64,000 bases of DNA from Lycium barbarum (GCF_019175385.1 NC_083339.1:50334282-50398281), one strand, 5' to 3'; counted from the stretch's first letter, positions 51,320 through 63,586 are shown. Made by a program: numbers and translations. Notes: generated by a model not told the origin, from the sequence alone.

Positions 51320-51399
51320 TTTATATACTCAGTACATATCTCGTACTGACCCCCTTTCTCCGGGGGGGAGGGGGGGCTGCGTTTCATGCCCGCAGGTAC
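51320..51399 (+). other. LTR structured module with expanded G-run
   Basis: Stem 1 is CCCCC (51350-51354) with a G-run from 51362; the G side is expanded to gggggggaggggggg. Stem 2 is CTGCG (51377-51381) with CGCAG (51391-51395) and loop tttcatgcc. The words match 7732-7800. Confidence 0.6.
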
Positions 51400-51654
51400 A
51401 GATACTCGATTTGGTGATCCTCCAGCTTAGGATTTCTACTCAGCTGTCTTGGAAAGCTCCATTGTTCCGGAGCCTAGACTTTTGGTACAGATCCTTTTGA
51501 TGTATATATATGTTTATCCAGGGGTACGGCGGGGTCCTGTCCCGTCATATTTCGCTATTGATATTCTTAGAGGTCTGTAGTCATATGTGTGGGTTGTGTA
51601 TAAGTTTGTTCAGCTGTGTCTATACGATGTGCTATGGATATGTTCGTCTGTAGT

Positions 51655-51765
51655 GGCAGCCTTGTCGGCTTGCATATGGTATTGATATATAGTGGGAGCC
51701 TTGTTGGCTTGCATATCATATTGACATGTAGTGGCAGCCTTGTCGGCTCGCGTATCATACTATGT
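51655..51765 (+). repeat. 39-bp minisatellite, three copies
   Basis: ccttgt(c/t)ggct occurs at 51660, 51699 and 51738, a period of 39 bp, within units like gtggcagccttgtcggcttg. Confidence 0.9.
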
Positions 51766-51801
51766 TTTGATTGGTTGTGACTCCTCGGGAGACAGGTTAT
51801 C

Positions 51802-51804
<3 letters not shown>

Positions 51805-51860
<56 letters not shown>
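51805..51860. repeat. (AT)28 microsatellite
   Basis: 56 bp of pure AT dinucleotide inside the solo LTR. Confidence 0.98.
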
Positions 51861-51864
<4 letters not shown>

Positions 51865-51997
51865 ACGTTATGAACCTTTGGAGTTCTTTTGCATGTTTCC
51901 ATACTGTTCTCAGATCCAGTTTGACTATATCTAACAGGTATGTATACGAGTGTCCAGCTCGGGCACTAGTCATGGCCCACGGGGCTGGGCCGTGACA

Positions 51998-54900
51998 ATA
52001 AATTATTTAATTAAGGGCAAAATAGAGATTTTAAAGTTAAGTTGTTTTATTTTAAAGACGAATAATTGAGCGTTACAGTTAACAAGTGAATGTCTCCATT
52101 GTATTCTCTGTGGGATTTGACCCAAACTTCAGTGGGTTCTATATTTAAACTATGACCGCTTTATACCTACTTAAAAGGTGTAATTTGGGCGTATTAACTA
52201 CTTCCAAGCTACTTGCTTTATTGCAAGCATTTTCTGGAAGCAACAAAAAGTAAACACTCAAACTTTGACAATGCACATCTAGGCACCTTAACTCATCTCT
52301 ACTGTGTTAGTTGAAAAGTCCAGCTTACAAAATGATCATCTAGACACCTCCAAAATTAATATGCCACGCCAGTGTCACATTAGCACCGGTGTCCATGTGA
52401 CACAATGTGGACAAGTTGTGATGTCTATATGTGCACTACCAAAGTTGGAGCTTAGTTGTCACATGAGACCAAGTTTGAGTGTGTGTTAATGTATTGTGCC
52501 TTTTTTCAATCCAAAGAAAGGTGGTTATTATAATACTAGGTAGTTCTTTCCTTATGAATTTTTTTTTTCAATAATAAGTCTAAAAGGTTCCTCTGTAACA
52601 CTGGCAATTCCCACGTGGATGATAGAAATGATCAACAATCTGGGTTACAGTTAACAAGTGAATGTCTCCATTGTATTCTCTGTGGGTTTTGACCCAAACT
52701 TCAGTGGGTTCTATATTTGAACAACAACCGCTTTATATTTATTTAAAAGGTGTAATTTGGGTGTATCAACTACTTCCAAGCTACTTGCTTTATTGAATGC
52801 ATTTTCTGGAAGCTACTTGTTTTATTTTAATGACGAATAATTAAGCGTTACAGTTAACAAGTGAATGTCTCCATTGTATTCTCTGTGGGTTTCGACCCAA
52901 ACTTCAGTGGGTTCTATATTTGAACAACGACCGCTTTATATCTATTTAAAAGGTGTAATTTGGGTGTATCAACTACTTCCAAGCTACTTGCTTTATTGAA
53001 TGCATTTTCTGGAAGCAACAAAAAGTAAACACTCAAAATTTGACAATGCACATCTAGGCACCTTAACTCATCTCTACTGTGTTAGTTGAAAAGTCCAACT
53101 TACAAAATGATCATCTAGACACCACCAAAATTAATATGCCATGCTAGTGCCACGTTAGCACCGGTGTCCATGTGACACGATGTGGACAAGTTGTGGTGTC
53201 TATATGTCCACTACCAAAGTTGGAGCTTAGTTGTCACCTAAGACCAAGTTTGAGTGTGTGTTAATGTATTGTGCCTTTTTCCAATCCAAAAAAAGGATGT
53301 TATTATAATATTAGGTAATTCATTCCTTATCAGATTATTTTTGTTTCAATAATAAGGCTGAAAGGTTGCTCTGTAGCACTGGCAATTCCCACGTGGTTCA
53401 TAAAAATGATCAGGGATCCGGGTTCGACTCCCTGCAGTGAAAATTTTTTGATATTTTTTTAAATTTATTTTTACATAAATTACTACAAAAAATAGGTAAT
53501 AAGTTAAGAATGTTTTGGGATAACGGATAATAATTCTGGGACAAAATTGTGTTGTATTTTACTTGTATTTGGTTGAAGTATTAATTCTGCATTTAATAAT
53601 ATCGAGATTATTTATAACATAATTATGGTCTTATTTTGGTATCACAGTAAGTGTGAGATTCCAAAATTAGTAAAATACCAAAATAACATGTCACTACAAC
53701 TTGTTTAAAAGATCTCCCTCAGTCCCAATTTAGATGCCATCTTTGTTGGATGAAGTTTAAGAAAGAAAACAAGACTTTTGAGATTTGTAATGTAATAAAA
53801 ATCTTGAACATTTGTGTGGCTATAAATTATTTTATTAAGGGCAAAATAGAGATTTTAAATTTTAGTTGTTTTTTTATTTCAATGACGAATAATTGAGCGT
53901 TAAAGTTAACAAGTGAATGTCTCCATTGTATTCTCTGTGGGATTCGACCCGAACTTCAGTGGGTTCTATATTTGAACTATGACCGCTATCTACCTGTTTA
54001 AAAGGTGTAATTTGGGCGTATCAACTACTTGCAAGCTACTTACTTTATTGCAAGAATTTTCTGGAAGCAACAAAAAGTAAACGCTCAAACTTTGACAATG
54101 CACATCTAGGCGCCTTAACTCATCTCTACTGTGTCAGTTGAAAAGGCGAACTTAAAATATGATCATCTAGACACCTCCAAAATTAATATGCCATGCCAGT
54201 TCCACGTTAGCAACGGTGTCCGTGTGACACGACGTGGAATAGTTGCGGTGTCTATATGTGTACTACCAAAGTTGGAGCTTAGTTGTCACCTGAGACCAAG
54301 TTTGAGTGTGTGTTAATGTATTGTGCCTTTTTTCAATCCAAAGAAAGGAGGTTATTATAATATTAGGTAGTTCTACCCTTATCAGATTATTTTGTTTCAA
54401 TAATAAGGCTGAACGGTTCCTCTGTAGCACTGGAAATTCACACGTGGTTCATAGAAATGATCAGGGATCCGGGTTCGACTCCCTGCAGTGGAAATATTTT
54501 GATAATGTTTTCGTTGTTTTTCATTTTAATTTACATAAATTACTACTAAAAAATTGGTAATAAGTTAAAGAATGTTTTGGGATAACGGATAATAATTCTG
54601 GGACAAACTTGTGTTGTATTTTACTTGCATTTGGTTGAAGTATTAATTCTGCATTTAATAATATCGAGAATATTTATAACATAATTATGGTCTTATTTTG
54701 GTATCAGAGTAAATGTGAGATTCCAAAATTAATAAAATACCAAAATAACATGTCACTGCAACTTGTTTGAAAGATCTCCCTCAGTCCCAATTTAGATGCC
54801 ATCTTTGTTGGATGAAGTTTAAGAAAGAAAACAAGACTTTTGAGATTTGTAATGTAATAAAAATCTTGCACATTTGTGTGGCTATAAATTATTTTATTAA

Positions 54901-57900
54901 GGGCAAAATAGAGATTTTAAAGTTTAGTTGTTTTTTTATTTCAATGACGAATAATTGAGCGTTAAAGTTAACAAGTGAATGTCTCCATTGTATTCTCTGT
55001 GGGATTCGACCCGAACTTCAGTGGGTTCTATATTTGAACTATGACCGCTATCTACCTGTTTAAAAGGTGTAATTTGGGCGTATCAACTACTTGCAAGCTA
55101 CTTACTTTATTGCAAGAATTTTCTGGAAGCAACAAAAAGTAAACGCTCAAACTTTGACAATGCACATCTAGGCGCCTTAACTCATCTCTACTGTGTCAGT
55201 TGAAAAGGCGAACTTACAATATGATCATCTAGAAACCTCCAAAATTAATATGCCATGCCAGTTCCACGTTAGCAACGGTGTCCGTGTGACACGACGTGGA
55301 ATAGTTGCGGTGTCTATATGTGTACTACCAAAGTTGGAGCTTAGTTGTCACCTGAGACCAAGTTTGAGTGTGTGTTAATGTATTGTGCCTTTTTTCAATC
55401 CAAAGAAAGGAGGTTATTATAATATTAGGTAGTTCTACCTTTATCAGATTATTTTGTTTCAATAATAAGGCTGAACGGTTCCTCTGTAGCACTGGAAATT
55501 CACACGTGGTTCATAGCAATGATCAGGGATCCGGGTTCGACTCCCTGCAGTGGAAATATTTTGATAATTTTTTCGTTGTTTTTCATTTTAATTTACATAA
55601 ATTACTACAAAAAAATTGGTAATAAGTTAAAGAATGTTTTGGGATAACGGATAATAATTCTGGGACAAACTTGTGTTGTATTTTACTTGCATTTGGTTGA
55701 AGTATTAATTCTGCATTTAATAATATCGAGAATATTTATAACATAATTATGGTCTTATTTTGGTATCAGAGTAAGTGTGAGATTCCAAAATTAATAAAAT
55801 ACCAAAATAACATGTCACTGCAACTTGTTTGAAAGATCTCCCTCAGTCCCAATTTAGATGCCATCTTTGTTGGATGAAGTTTAAGAAAGAAAACAAGACT
55901 TTTGAGATTTGTAATGTAATAAAAATCTTGAACATTTGTGTGGCTATAAATTATTTTATTAAGGGCAAAATAGAGATTTTAAAGTTTAGTTGTTTTTTTA
56001 TTTCAATGACGAATAATTGAGCGTTAAAGTTAACAAGTGAATGTCTCCATTGTATTCTCTGTGGGATTCGACCCGAACTTCAGTGGGTTCTATATTTGAA
56101 CTATGACCGCTATCTACCTGTTTAAAAGGTGTAATTTGGGCGTATCAACTACTTGCAAGCTACTTACTTTATTGCAAGAATTTTCTGGAAGCAACAAAAA
56201 GTAAACGCTCAAACTTTGACAATGCACATCTAGGCGCCTTAACTCATCTCTACTGTGTCAGTTGAAAAGGCGAACTTACAATATGATCATCTAGACACCT
56301 CCAAAATTAATATGCCATGCCAGTTCCACGTTAGCAACGGTGTCCGTGTGACACGACGTGGAATAGTTGCGGTGTCTATATGTGTACTACCAAAGTTGGA
56401 GCTTAGTTGTCACCTGAGACCAAGTTTGAGTGTGTGTTAATGTATTGTGCCTTTTTTCAATCCAAAGAAAGGAGGTTATTATAATATTAGGTAGTTCTAC
56501 CCTTATCAGATTATTTTGTTTCAATAATAAGGCTGAACGGTTCCTCTGTAGCACTGGAAATTCACACGTGGTTCATAGAAATGATCAGGGATCCGGGTTC
56601 GACTCCCTGCAGTGGAAATATTTTGATAATTTTTTCGTTGTTTTTCATTTTAATTTACATAAATTACTACAAAAAAATTGGTAATAAGTTAAAGAATGTT
56701 TTGGGATAACGGATAATAATTCTGGGACAAACTTGTGTTGTATTTTACTTGCATTTGGTTGAAGTATTAATTCTGCATTTAATAATATCGAGAATATTTA
56801 TAACATAATTATGGTCTTATTTTGGTATCAGAGTAAGTGCGAGATTCCAAAATTAATAAAATACCAAAATAACATGTCACTGCAACTTGTTTGAAAGATC
56901 TCCCTCAGTCCCAATTTAGATGCCATCTTTGTTGGATGAAGTTTAAGAAAGAAAACAAGACTTTTGAGATTTGTAATGTAATAAAAATCTTGAACATTTG
57001 TGTGGCTATAAATTATTTAATTAAGGGCAAAATAGAGATTTTAAAGTTTAGTTGTTTTTTTATTTCAATGACGAATAATTGAGCGTTAAAGTTAACAAGT
57101 GAATGTCTCCATTGTATTCTCCGTGGGATTCGATCCGAACTTCAGTGGGTTCTATATTTGAACTACGACCACTTTATACCTATTTAAAGGTGTAATTTAG
57201 GCGTATCAACTACTTCCAAGCTAGTTTCTTTATTGCAAGCATTTTTTGGAAGCAACAAAAAGTAAACACTCAAACTTTGACAATGCACATCTAGACACCT
57301 CCAAAATTAATATGCCATGCCAGTGACACGTTAGCACCGGTGTCCATGTGGCACAATGTGGACAAGTTTTGGTGTCTATATGTGCACTACCAAAGTTGGA
57401 GCTTAGTTGTCACATGAGACCAAGTTTGAGTGTGTGTTAATGTATTGTGCCTTTTTTCAATCGAAAGAAAGGAGGTCATTATAATATTAGGTAGTTCTTT
57501 CCTTATCAGATTATTTTGTTTCAATAATACGGCTAAAAGGTTCCTCTGTAGCACTGACAATTCCCACGTGGATCATAGAAATGATCATGAATCCGGGTTC
57601 GACTCCCTGCAGTGGAAATTTTTTGTATTTTTTTTTTCATTTTAATTTACATACTACAAAAAAATAGGTAATAAGTTAATGAATGTTTTCGGATAACGGA
57701 TAATAATTCTAGGAAAAAATTGTGTTGTATTTTACTTGCATTTGGTTGAAATATTAATTCTGCAATTAATAATATCGAGATTATTTATAACATAATTATG
57801 GTCTTATTTTGGTATCGGAGTAAGTGTGAGCTTCCAACATTATTAAAATACCAAAATAACATGTCGCTGCAACTTGTTTAAAAGATCTCCCTCAGTCCCA

Positions 57901-58255
57901 ATTTATATGTCATCTTTGTTGGATCAAGTTTATGAAAGAAAACAAGACTTTTGAGATTTGTAATGTAATAAAAATCTTGAACATTTGTGTGGCTATAAAT
58001 TATTTCATTAAGGGTAAAATAGAAATTTTAAAGTTTAGTTGTTTTTATTTTAAACTAATAATTGAGCATTACACTTAACAAGTGAATGTCTCCATTGTAT
58101 TCTCTGTAGGATTTGATCCGAACCTCATTGGGTTCTATATTTGAATAACGGGCGCTTTATACCTATTTAAAAGGTGTAATTTGGACATATCAACTACTTG
58201 CATGCTACTTGCTTTATTGCAAGCATTTTCTGGATGAAACAACATGTAAACACTC
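51998..58255 (+). repeat. Tandem repeat array, stretch E
   Basis: Landmarks are at 52303, 53078, 54130, 55192 and 56254; the landmark is deleted in the next unit (near 57290, where tgcacatctag joins acacctcc). The 775-bp step includes a truncated tRNA-like segment (52589 to about 52645) and a short duplicated piece (52645-52815 resembles 52850-53010). Complete tRNA-like segments start at 53367, 54418, 55480, 56542 and 57542. The array is cut at 58255 by the next LTR. Confidence 0.92.
53881..57066 (+). repeat. Three near-identical 1062-bp units
   Basis: The landmark steps 54130, 55192, 56254 and the tRNA-like starts 54418, 55480, 56542 are exactly 1062 bp apart. The units share private variants (gaaaaggcgaac, ttagcaacggtg, tctgcatttaata), so they were amplified recently from one unit. 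Confidence 0.9.
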
Positions 58256-59029
58256 TGTAACGACCCATTTGGTCGTTATAGCATTTTTGACCCAATTAGC
58301 CCTGTTGAACCTTCCCCGAGCCCTATTAGTACTGTTTTGACCTGAGCAGATGCGTGGCACGATTCCTGAGGTAGTCAGGTGAGGTTTAGTATGACTTTTG
58401 TGAAATAGAGCCTAAAAGTGAAAAATGTTTGACCGATAGTTGACTTTTGGGTAAACTAACATATTTCTAAAATCTTTCGATTCAAAGATGTTCAGATGTT
58501 CGATTATGACTTGGTGGGATATTCAGTTCAATTCTCTTGGCACTCGGGAGCATTTTGGGTTATTGATTGGAAAGTTGGTCTTTGGTCATTGGGTTTGACC
58601 CGTTCAAATAGATCCCCGTTGGAAATTTCAAGACCACGAGTGAGTTTGTAGTGTATTTTTATGTATGATTGCATGTCTGGTTTGTGTTTGGGAGGTCTCG
58701 GGTGATTGTTAGATTTTTGAATTGAGTTAGTGAAAAAACTAGGATTATTCTGGTGTCTTGTGTCCGCCATAGCAACACCATTTGCGCTGTAGCGGACCCG
58801 CCTCAAGGAGTCCTAGTTCGCTATGGCGAGTATGTAAGGATCCCTGATCAACGTACAGGTAAATCAATAAGGTATAAGTTAATACGAGCCTGTAATCAAG
58901 TACAAGTCATCACCTATATTATAGCATCTAAACCAAATTGTGCCAAGGCTCATTACATTCAATCTGAATCCGTATATCACAAATACATCACAAGAATATC
59001 ATAGTAGAAGCCATTGTACAATGCAATGC
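58256..59029 (+). mobile_element. 5' part of an LTR of the TGTAACGACCC family, interrupted at 59030
   Basis: It starts tgtaacgacccatttggtcg in the array after cactc, with the same first 22 bases as the solo LTR at 25058, and then diverges. It contains a near-palindrome gtccgccatagc...gctgtagcggac (58761-58796). No end is seen before the minus-strand element at 59030, so the rest probably continues beyond the window. I cannot exclude that a further short insertion lies within 58860-59029. The 83-codon frame at 58753 is not supported. Confidence 0.7.
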
Positions 59030-59227
59030 TGTCACGCCCCAAAACCCAACCTAGACGTGACCGGCATTCGACGTTATGAACAATATCGGAAGAACCTAAA
59101 AGATACAATTACATGAGAAAATAAGATTATCACACATGCCAATACAGGCCCAAGAATCAAGCACATCGAAGGGGTGACCGTAGAGGTTCCCTTGTCACAG
59201 CGCACCATACCGGAATATGAAATTCAA

Positions 59228-59372
59228 CGGTGGCTATCCTTCCTCCTGAATAGTTAGGGATAATCACACCCCAGGTAGCGAACCCGGAAGTGGCCACTCT
59301 TCCTCCCGAATGTCTAAGCATTATCACACTAGGATCCATAGTGACTACCCTTCCTCCCGAGTTGCTAGGCCA
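59228..59372 (-). repeat. Three-copy 51-60 bp repeat in LTR
   Basis: The word tcctcc(t/c)ga recurs at 59241, 59301 and 59352 with similar contexts (ggctatccttcctcc, gccactcttcctcc, gactacccttcctcc). Confidence 0.75.
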
Positions 59373-60059
59373 AACACAACAGCAAAGCTCATAGAATAGA
59401 AGCCGAATCACAATTTATCTCAAGGTAGTCACATCATCAATTAGCATTAAGTTCATCATGTCATTAAAAAGATACATTGTTTCATTGATAATCTTGAAAA
59501 CATTTCCACTGCCTTAAATAAGGTTGAATTGTCATAGTTTATCATAAAACACCATTACCAACCCTTAACCATTATTGATGATCATCTCTTACAGAGGAAA
59601 ACGATTAGAATTATGTATACATGTATACAGTATTATACAATCTAGGTTTAATGTAGGCGTGTCCCCTCACGCACACTAACCACAATCAAAGCACGAAATA
59701 GGGTTTCAAAAGTATGAAAAGTTAACTTTTTTATTCAATAAAGAACTTTTGGGAAGGGAGACATACATTCCAAAATAAGGTTTTTAAAAAGAGACATACC
59801 TTAATTAAGCCTTGCGTAATTCAACAATTTACTTTTTATAACGAAGAACACCCTAAAACCCTTGCTTGAATCACCTTGAGAAGGATTACCTTGCAAACCC
59901 TAGGTTTTTTCATTCAAGAACCATGTTAAGAATCATGGGTTTAATGCTAGGATTGATTAATAATGTTAAAGATGTTCTTACCTTTGTGTTAGGAGACGTA
60001 GAGAAAAGATTTTCGTCCTTAGGGTTTATGAGAATGAGAATAACTCATAAAATTAACTG

Positions 60060-60350
60060 AATTCCGCTGTTTATACACACAGCTAGCGGCTGGTGAATTA
60101 CGACCTGAAATACGAATCGTATTTCAAAATACGGGCCGTATTCTATGGATGTATTTAACAATAATGAAAAACAGTGAGCAGTCTTAGGGAACAGGTGAAA
60201 TACGTCCAAGGTATACGTACCGTATTTCAAAATACGGTTGTATTCTATGGTCGTATTTAATTATAACGAAAATAGTGCATAACCTAGGAAAGTGGGTGGA
60301 ATACGTCCAAGCTATACGAACCGTATTTCAAAATACGGGCCATAAACTCT
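60060..60350. repeat. Cluster of ATACGG/CCGTAT palindromic motifs in LTR
   Basis: cgtatttcaaaatacgg recurs near 60117, 60219 and 60321, with gaaatacg(t/a)cc units between. The same word family fills 19095-19525 in a different LTR. Confidence 0.75.
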
Positions 60351-60435
60351 ATCTGTATTTTATGATAACGCAAAACAGTGACGTCCAATCCTCCAAGACA
60401 CTTCCACACCTATCTCGGGTCTACGGACTGTTACA

Positions 60436-60451
60436 TTATCCTTCCCTTAAG
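60436..60451 (-). other. Polypurine tract of the minus-strand element
   Basis: On the minus strand cttaagggaaggataa runs directly into the LTR start tgtaacag. The context tcattcgaggaagaatg upstream of it parallels the first element. The next 100 bp to 60551 hold no recognisable feature. Confidence 0.8.
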
Positions 60452-60551
60452 ATCATTCTTCCTCGAATGAGGATCATAACCTAGAAAAGATTCACTAAAC
60501 CACAAGTTTCTTCAAACAAACCCAATGATTCATCTACGAATAATTGCAACG

Positions 60552-61410
60552 CTAGCTCATACCTGCCATAGGGAACAAGTGAGGATATCTTTTCTTCATA
60601 TCCTCCTCTGCTTCCCAAGTAGCTTCCTCAGTGTTATGGTTTCGCCACAACATTTTAGCCGACGCTACATCCTTTGTTCTCAACCTTCTAACTTGACGAT
60701 CTAAATTTTGAACTGGTTCTTCTTCATAAGATAGAGCTTCATCAATTTCAATATCTTCATGGTGCAGCACATGGGAAGGATCAGGTCTGTAAAATCTCAG
60801 CATCGAAATGTGAAACACCGGATGAACCATGGACATCTCAACCAGTAATCTCAACTCATAAGCTACCTTCCCAACCCTTTTTGTAATCTCGTAAGGACCA
60901 ATATAGCGAGGATCCCCTTTTTGCCAAAATGCATTACCTCCTTCATAGGTTAGACTTTCAAGAAAACCTTTGTTACCAATAGCAAATTCCAAATCCCTAC
61001 GCCTCATATCTGTATAAGACTTCTGTCTACTCTGAGCGGTCTTCAGCCGTTGTACAATAAGATTTACTTTTTCAATCGCCTCATGAACTGAGTCGAGACC
61101 CAACAACTCTACTTCTGTTGGTTCAAACCAACCAATTAGAGACCAACAATTCCTCCCATAAAGAGCCTCATAAGGAGCCATCTGAATACTCGCTTGATAG
61201 CTATTGTTGTAAGCGAATTCCACCAGATGTAGGTGTTCATCCCAACTTCCTCCGAAATCGATTGCACAAGCACGCAACATATCCTCCAAAGTTTGAATAG
61301 TTCTCTCTGCTTGCCCATCAGTTTGAGGATGAAAGGCAGTGCTCAATTTCACTCTAGTCCTCAAACCTTCTTGAAACGTCTGCTAGAAATGAGCAGTAGA
61401 TTGCGTACCT
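60552..61410 (-). pseudogene. pol: pol fragment: integrase C-terminal part and chromodomain-like tail
   Basis: The frame is open from 61382 down to the stop at 60552-60554. It begins in the integrase core after the second Asp; the catalytic Glu is in QAERTIQTLEDM. The GPY/F module is YIGPYEITKRVGKVAYEL and the tail contains LDRQVRRLRTKD and WEAEEDM, the same arrangement as in the first element. The stretch GNKGFLESLTYEGG just before the GPY module differs from the usual family sequence, consistent with paired small indels. A TAG at 61383-61385 interrupts it upstream, at the same codon as the TAG at 4348-4350 in the first element. Confidence 0.88.
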
Positions 61411-62256
61411 CTATTCAGATATAATGGATGTTGGAACACCGTGCAACCTAACAATATCCTTAAAATATAACTTGGCGTACTCCGCCGTGGAATATGACGT
61501 CTTCACCGGAAGAAATTGAGCAAACTTCGTGAGTCTATCCACGATCACCCAAATCGAATCAAATTTGGCCCTTGTGCGAGGTAAGCCTACGACAAAATCC
61601 ATATTTATCATCTTCCACTTACATTGAGGAATATCAATGTTTTGAGCCAAGCCACCAGGCCTTTGATGTTCAGCCTTCACCTGTTGACAATTCAAACATT
61701 TAGCTACAAAGTTAGAAATATCAACCTTCATGCTCTTCTACCAATAGTGTTGTTTCAAATCCTTATACATCTTGGTGGATCCCGGATGAACAGAATACTT
61801 GGAACTATGAGCTTCCATCATCAATTCTTGTCGAAGACCATCAATATCGGGAACACATAATATTCCTTGCAACTGCAGAACACTATCGCCAGTCCTAACA
61901 GTAAATGAAGTGCACTCACCCCTTTCCACTCCATCTCTCAACTTTGTCAAAAGTTCATCATCATATTGCTTGCCTTTTATCCTTTCCACTGTGTGAGACC
62001 GTGATGGCGTGATTCCCACTAACTTTCCATCTTCAGTTTCATCAAGTCTGACCCCAAGATTAGCAAGTCTTAGAATTTGCTTCCCCATGGGCATGCCATG
62101 TGCACGCAAATAAGCCAACATGCCCATAGATATTTTACTCAAAGCATCTGCAACCACATTAGCCTTACCAGTATGATACAAAAGGTTCAAATCATAATCT
62201 TTTAACAACTCCAACCACCTCCTCTGTCTGAGATTCAACTCTCGCTGCTTAAAGAT
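61411..62256 (-). pseudogene. pol: pol fragment: RNase H end, integrase zinc finger and core
   Basis: From the RNase H connection ([16 protein letters not shown]) through [11 protein letters not shown] to the integrase HHCC finger ([17 protein letters not shown]..., then CLNCQQVK) and the first catalytic Asp (NMDFVVGLP). A TAG at 61738-61740 falls in the zinc finger after HYW, where the first element has Trp. After SIIS a one-base insertion at about 61411-61418 shifts the frame and removes the second Asp from the continuous frame. Confidence 0.88.
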
Positions 62257-63586
62257 CTATTGCAAGCTTTTATGGTCAGTAAAAACATCACAATGCTCAC
62301 CATACAACTAATGATGCCAAATTTTTAAGGCAAAAACCACGGCAGCCAACTCCAAGTCACGAGTCGGGTAATTCTTCTCATGCTTCTTCAACTGTCGCGA
62401 AGCATAAGCAATCACCTTACCGTTCTGCATTAATACACAACCTAAACCAATTCTAGAATTATCACAGTACACCACATATCTACCAGACCCAGAAGGTAAA
62501 GTCAAAATTGGAGCTGAAGTCAACTTTGTCTTAAGTTCTTGGAAAATCTTTTCACAAGCTTCAGACCACTAAAACTTAGCAGTCTTCTGTGTCAATTTAC
62601 TCAATCGAGAGGCTATTGACGAAAAGCCTTCAACAAACTTTCGGTAATAATTTGCCGAAAGTTTCCGTCGCACTAGTTGGTCTAGGCCAATCCTTAACCG
62701 CTGAAATTTTCTGAGGGTCTACTTTAATTGGGTCACCAGTCACCACATGACCCATGAAAGACACAGACTCAAGCCAGAATTCACACTTAGAGAATTTTTC
62801 ATAAAGCTCGTTCTCCTTAAGTGTTGTCAAAGTTATCCTCAAATGATTAGCATGATCCTCACGATTCTTAGAGTACACCAAAATTTCATCAATAAACACA
62901 ATAATGAAGCGGTCTAGATAAGGCTTAAACACCCAATTCATCAAATCCATGAATGCAGCAGGTGCATTAGTCAACCCAAAGGACATGGCTAGAAACTCAA
63001 TGTGCCCATAACGCGTACGGAAAGCGATTTTCGGGATATCCATTTCCTTTATCTTCAATTGGTGATACCCAAACCTTAGGTCAATTTTTGAAAAGAATTT
63101 AGCACCCTGAAGTTGGTCAAATAGATCATCTATCCTAGGCAAATGATATTTATTCTTAATGGTCACTCTATTAAGTTGACAGTAATCAACACATCCTAAG
63201 GGAACCATCTTTCATTCTAACAAACAAGACTGAAGCACTCCAAGGTGAGGAATTTGGTCGGATGAACCTTTATCTAACAAGTCCTTCAACTGATCATTTA
63301 ACTCCCTTAGCTCCGCTGAAGCCATACGATAAGGTGGAATAGAAAAAGGTTTGGTGTCGGGAATAACATAAATCCCAAAATCAATAACCCTATCAGGAGG
63401 GATACTAGGGAGATCTCCGGGAAACACTTTAGGATAATCACTAACTATGGGAACAAATGCAAATTCGGGTACTAGGGATTTTGTGTCATTAACAGCCACG
63501 AAATGGTAAATACGCCCCTTAGCAATCATTTTATAAGCTTTAAGATAGGAAATAAATCTACCCTTTGGCTTAGGAATTTCACCCTC
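62257..63586 (-). pseudogene. pol: pol fragment: RT and RNase H, multiply broken
   Basis: RT motifs are in order: [19 protein letters not shown], then a frameshift near 63265 (after LLDKG), then [30 protein letters not shown] and FIDEI. The active-site pair, normally FIDD, reads Asp-Glu, so one catalytic Asp is lost. A deletion of about 14 bp near 62650-62665 shifts the frame at the start of the thumb/connection. RNase H (VVYCDNS, DLELAA, TDHKS) has stops at 62569-62571, 62308-62310 and 62257-62259. The last two replace Tyr codons of the first element. Confidence 0.88.

Larger units (their letters stand above)
49252..51997 (+). mobile_element. Solo LTR (2746 bp) with ATAAA target duplication
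   Basis: It starts tgttataccccgtatttttg and ends gctgggccgtgaca. The flanks ataaa (49247-49251 and 51998-52002) are identical and interrupt gtggttataaattattt of the monomer. Its start resembles the 3' LTR of the first element, and it carries the two-hairpin module (51320-51399), a TATA box (49590-49600), two AT microsatellites and a 39-bp repeat. No internal sequence remains. A 61-codon open frame at 49731 is not supported as a gene. Confidence 0.93.
59030..60435 (-). repeat. 3' LTR of the minus-strand element (1406 bp)
   Basis: On the + strand it starts tgtcacgccccaaaac and ends ggactgttaca; read on the minus strand, TGTAAC...GTGACA. Its minus-strand start lies immediately after the PPT. 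It holds a three-copy 51-60 bp repeat and a cluster of atacgg palindromes. Its other LTR is out of the window, so the outer end rests on the TG...CA form. Confidence 0.85.

Noticed and set aside
51567..51995. Open frames with Tyr-Ile repeats (51567-51902, 51771-51995, 50914-51176)
   Set aside because: They are translations of the AT microsatellites in the solo LTR.
8371..58255. CRISPR array or bacterial operon
   Set aside because: Repeats are about 1 kb, contiguous and without spacers, and the context is plant retrotransposons.
58528..59004. 92- and 83-codon frames on opposite strands near 58.5-59.0 kb
   Set aside because: They overlap each other in LTR sequence, with no recognisable domain or start context.
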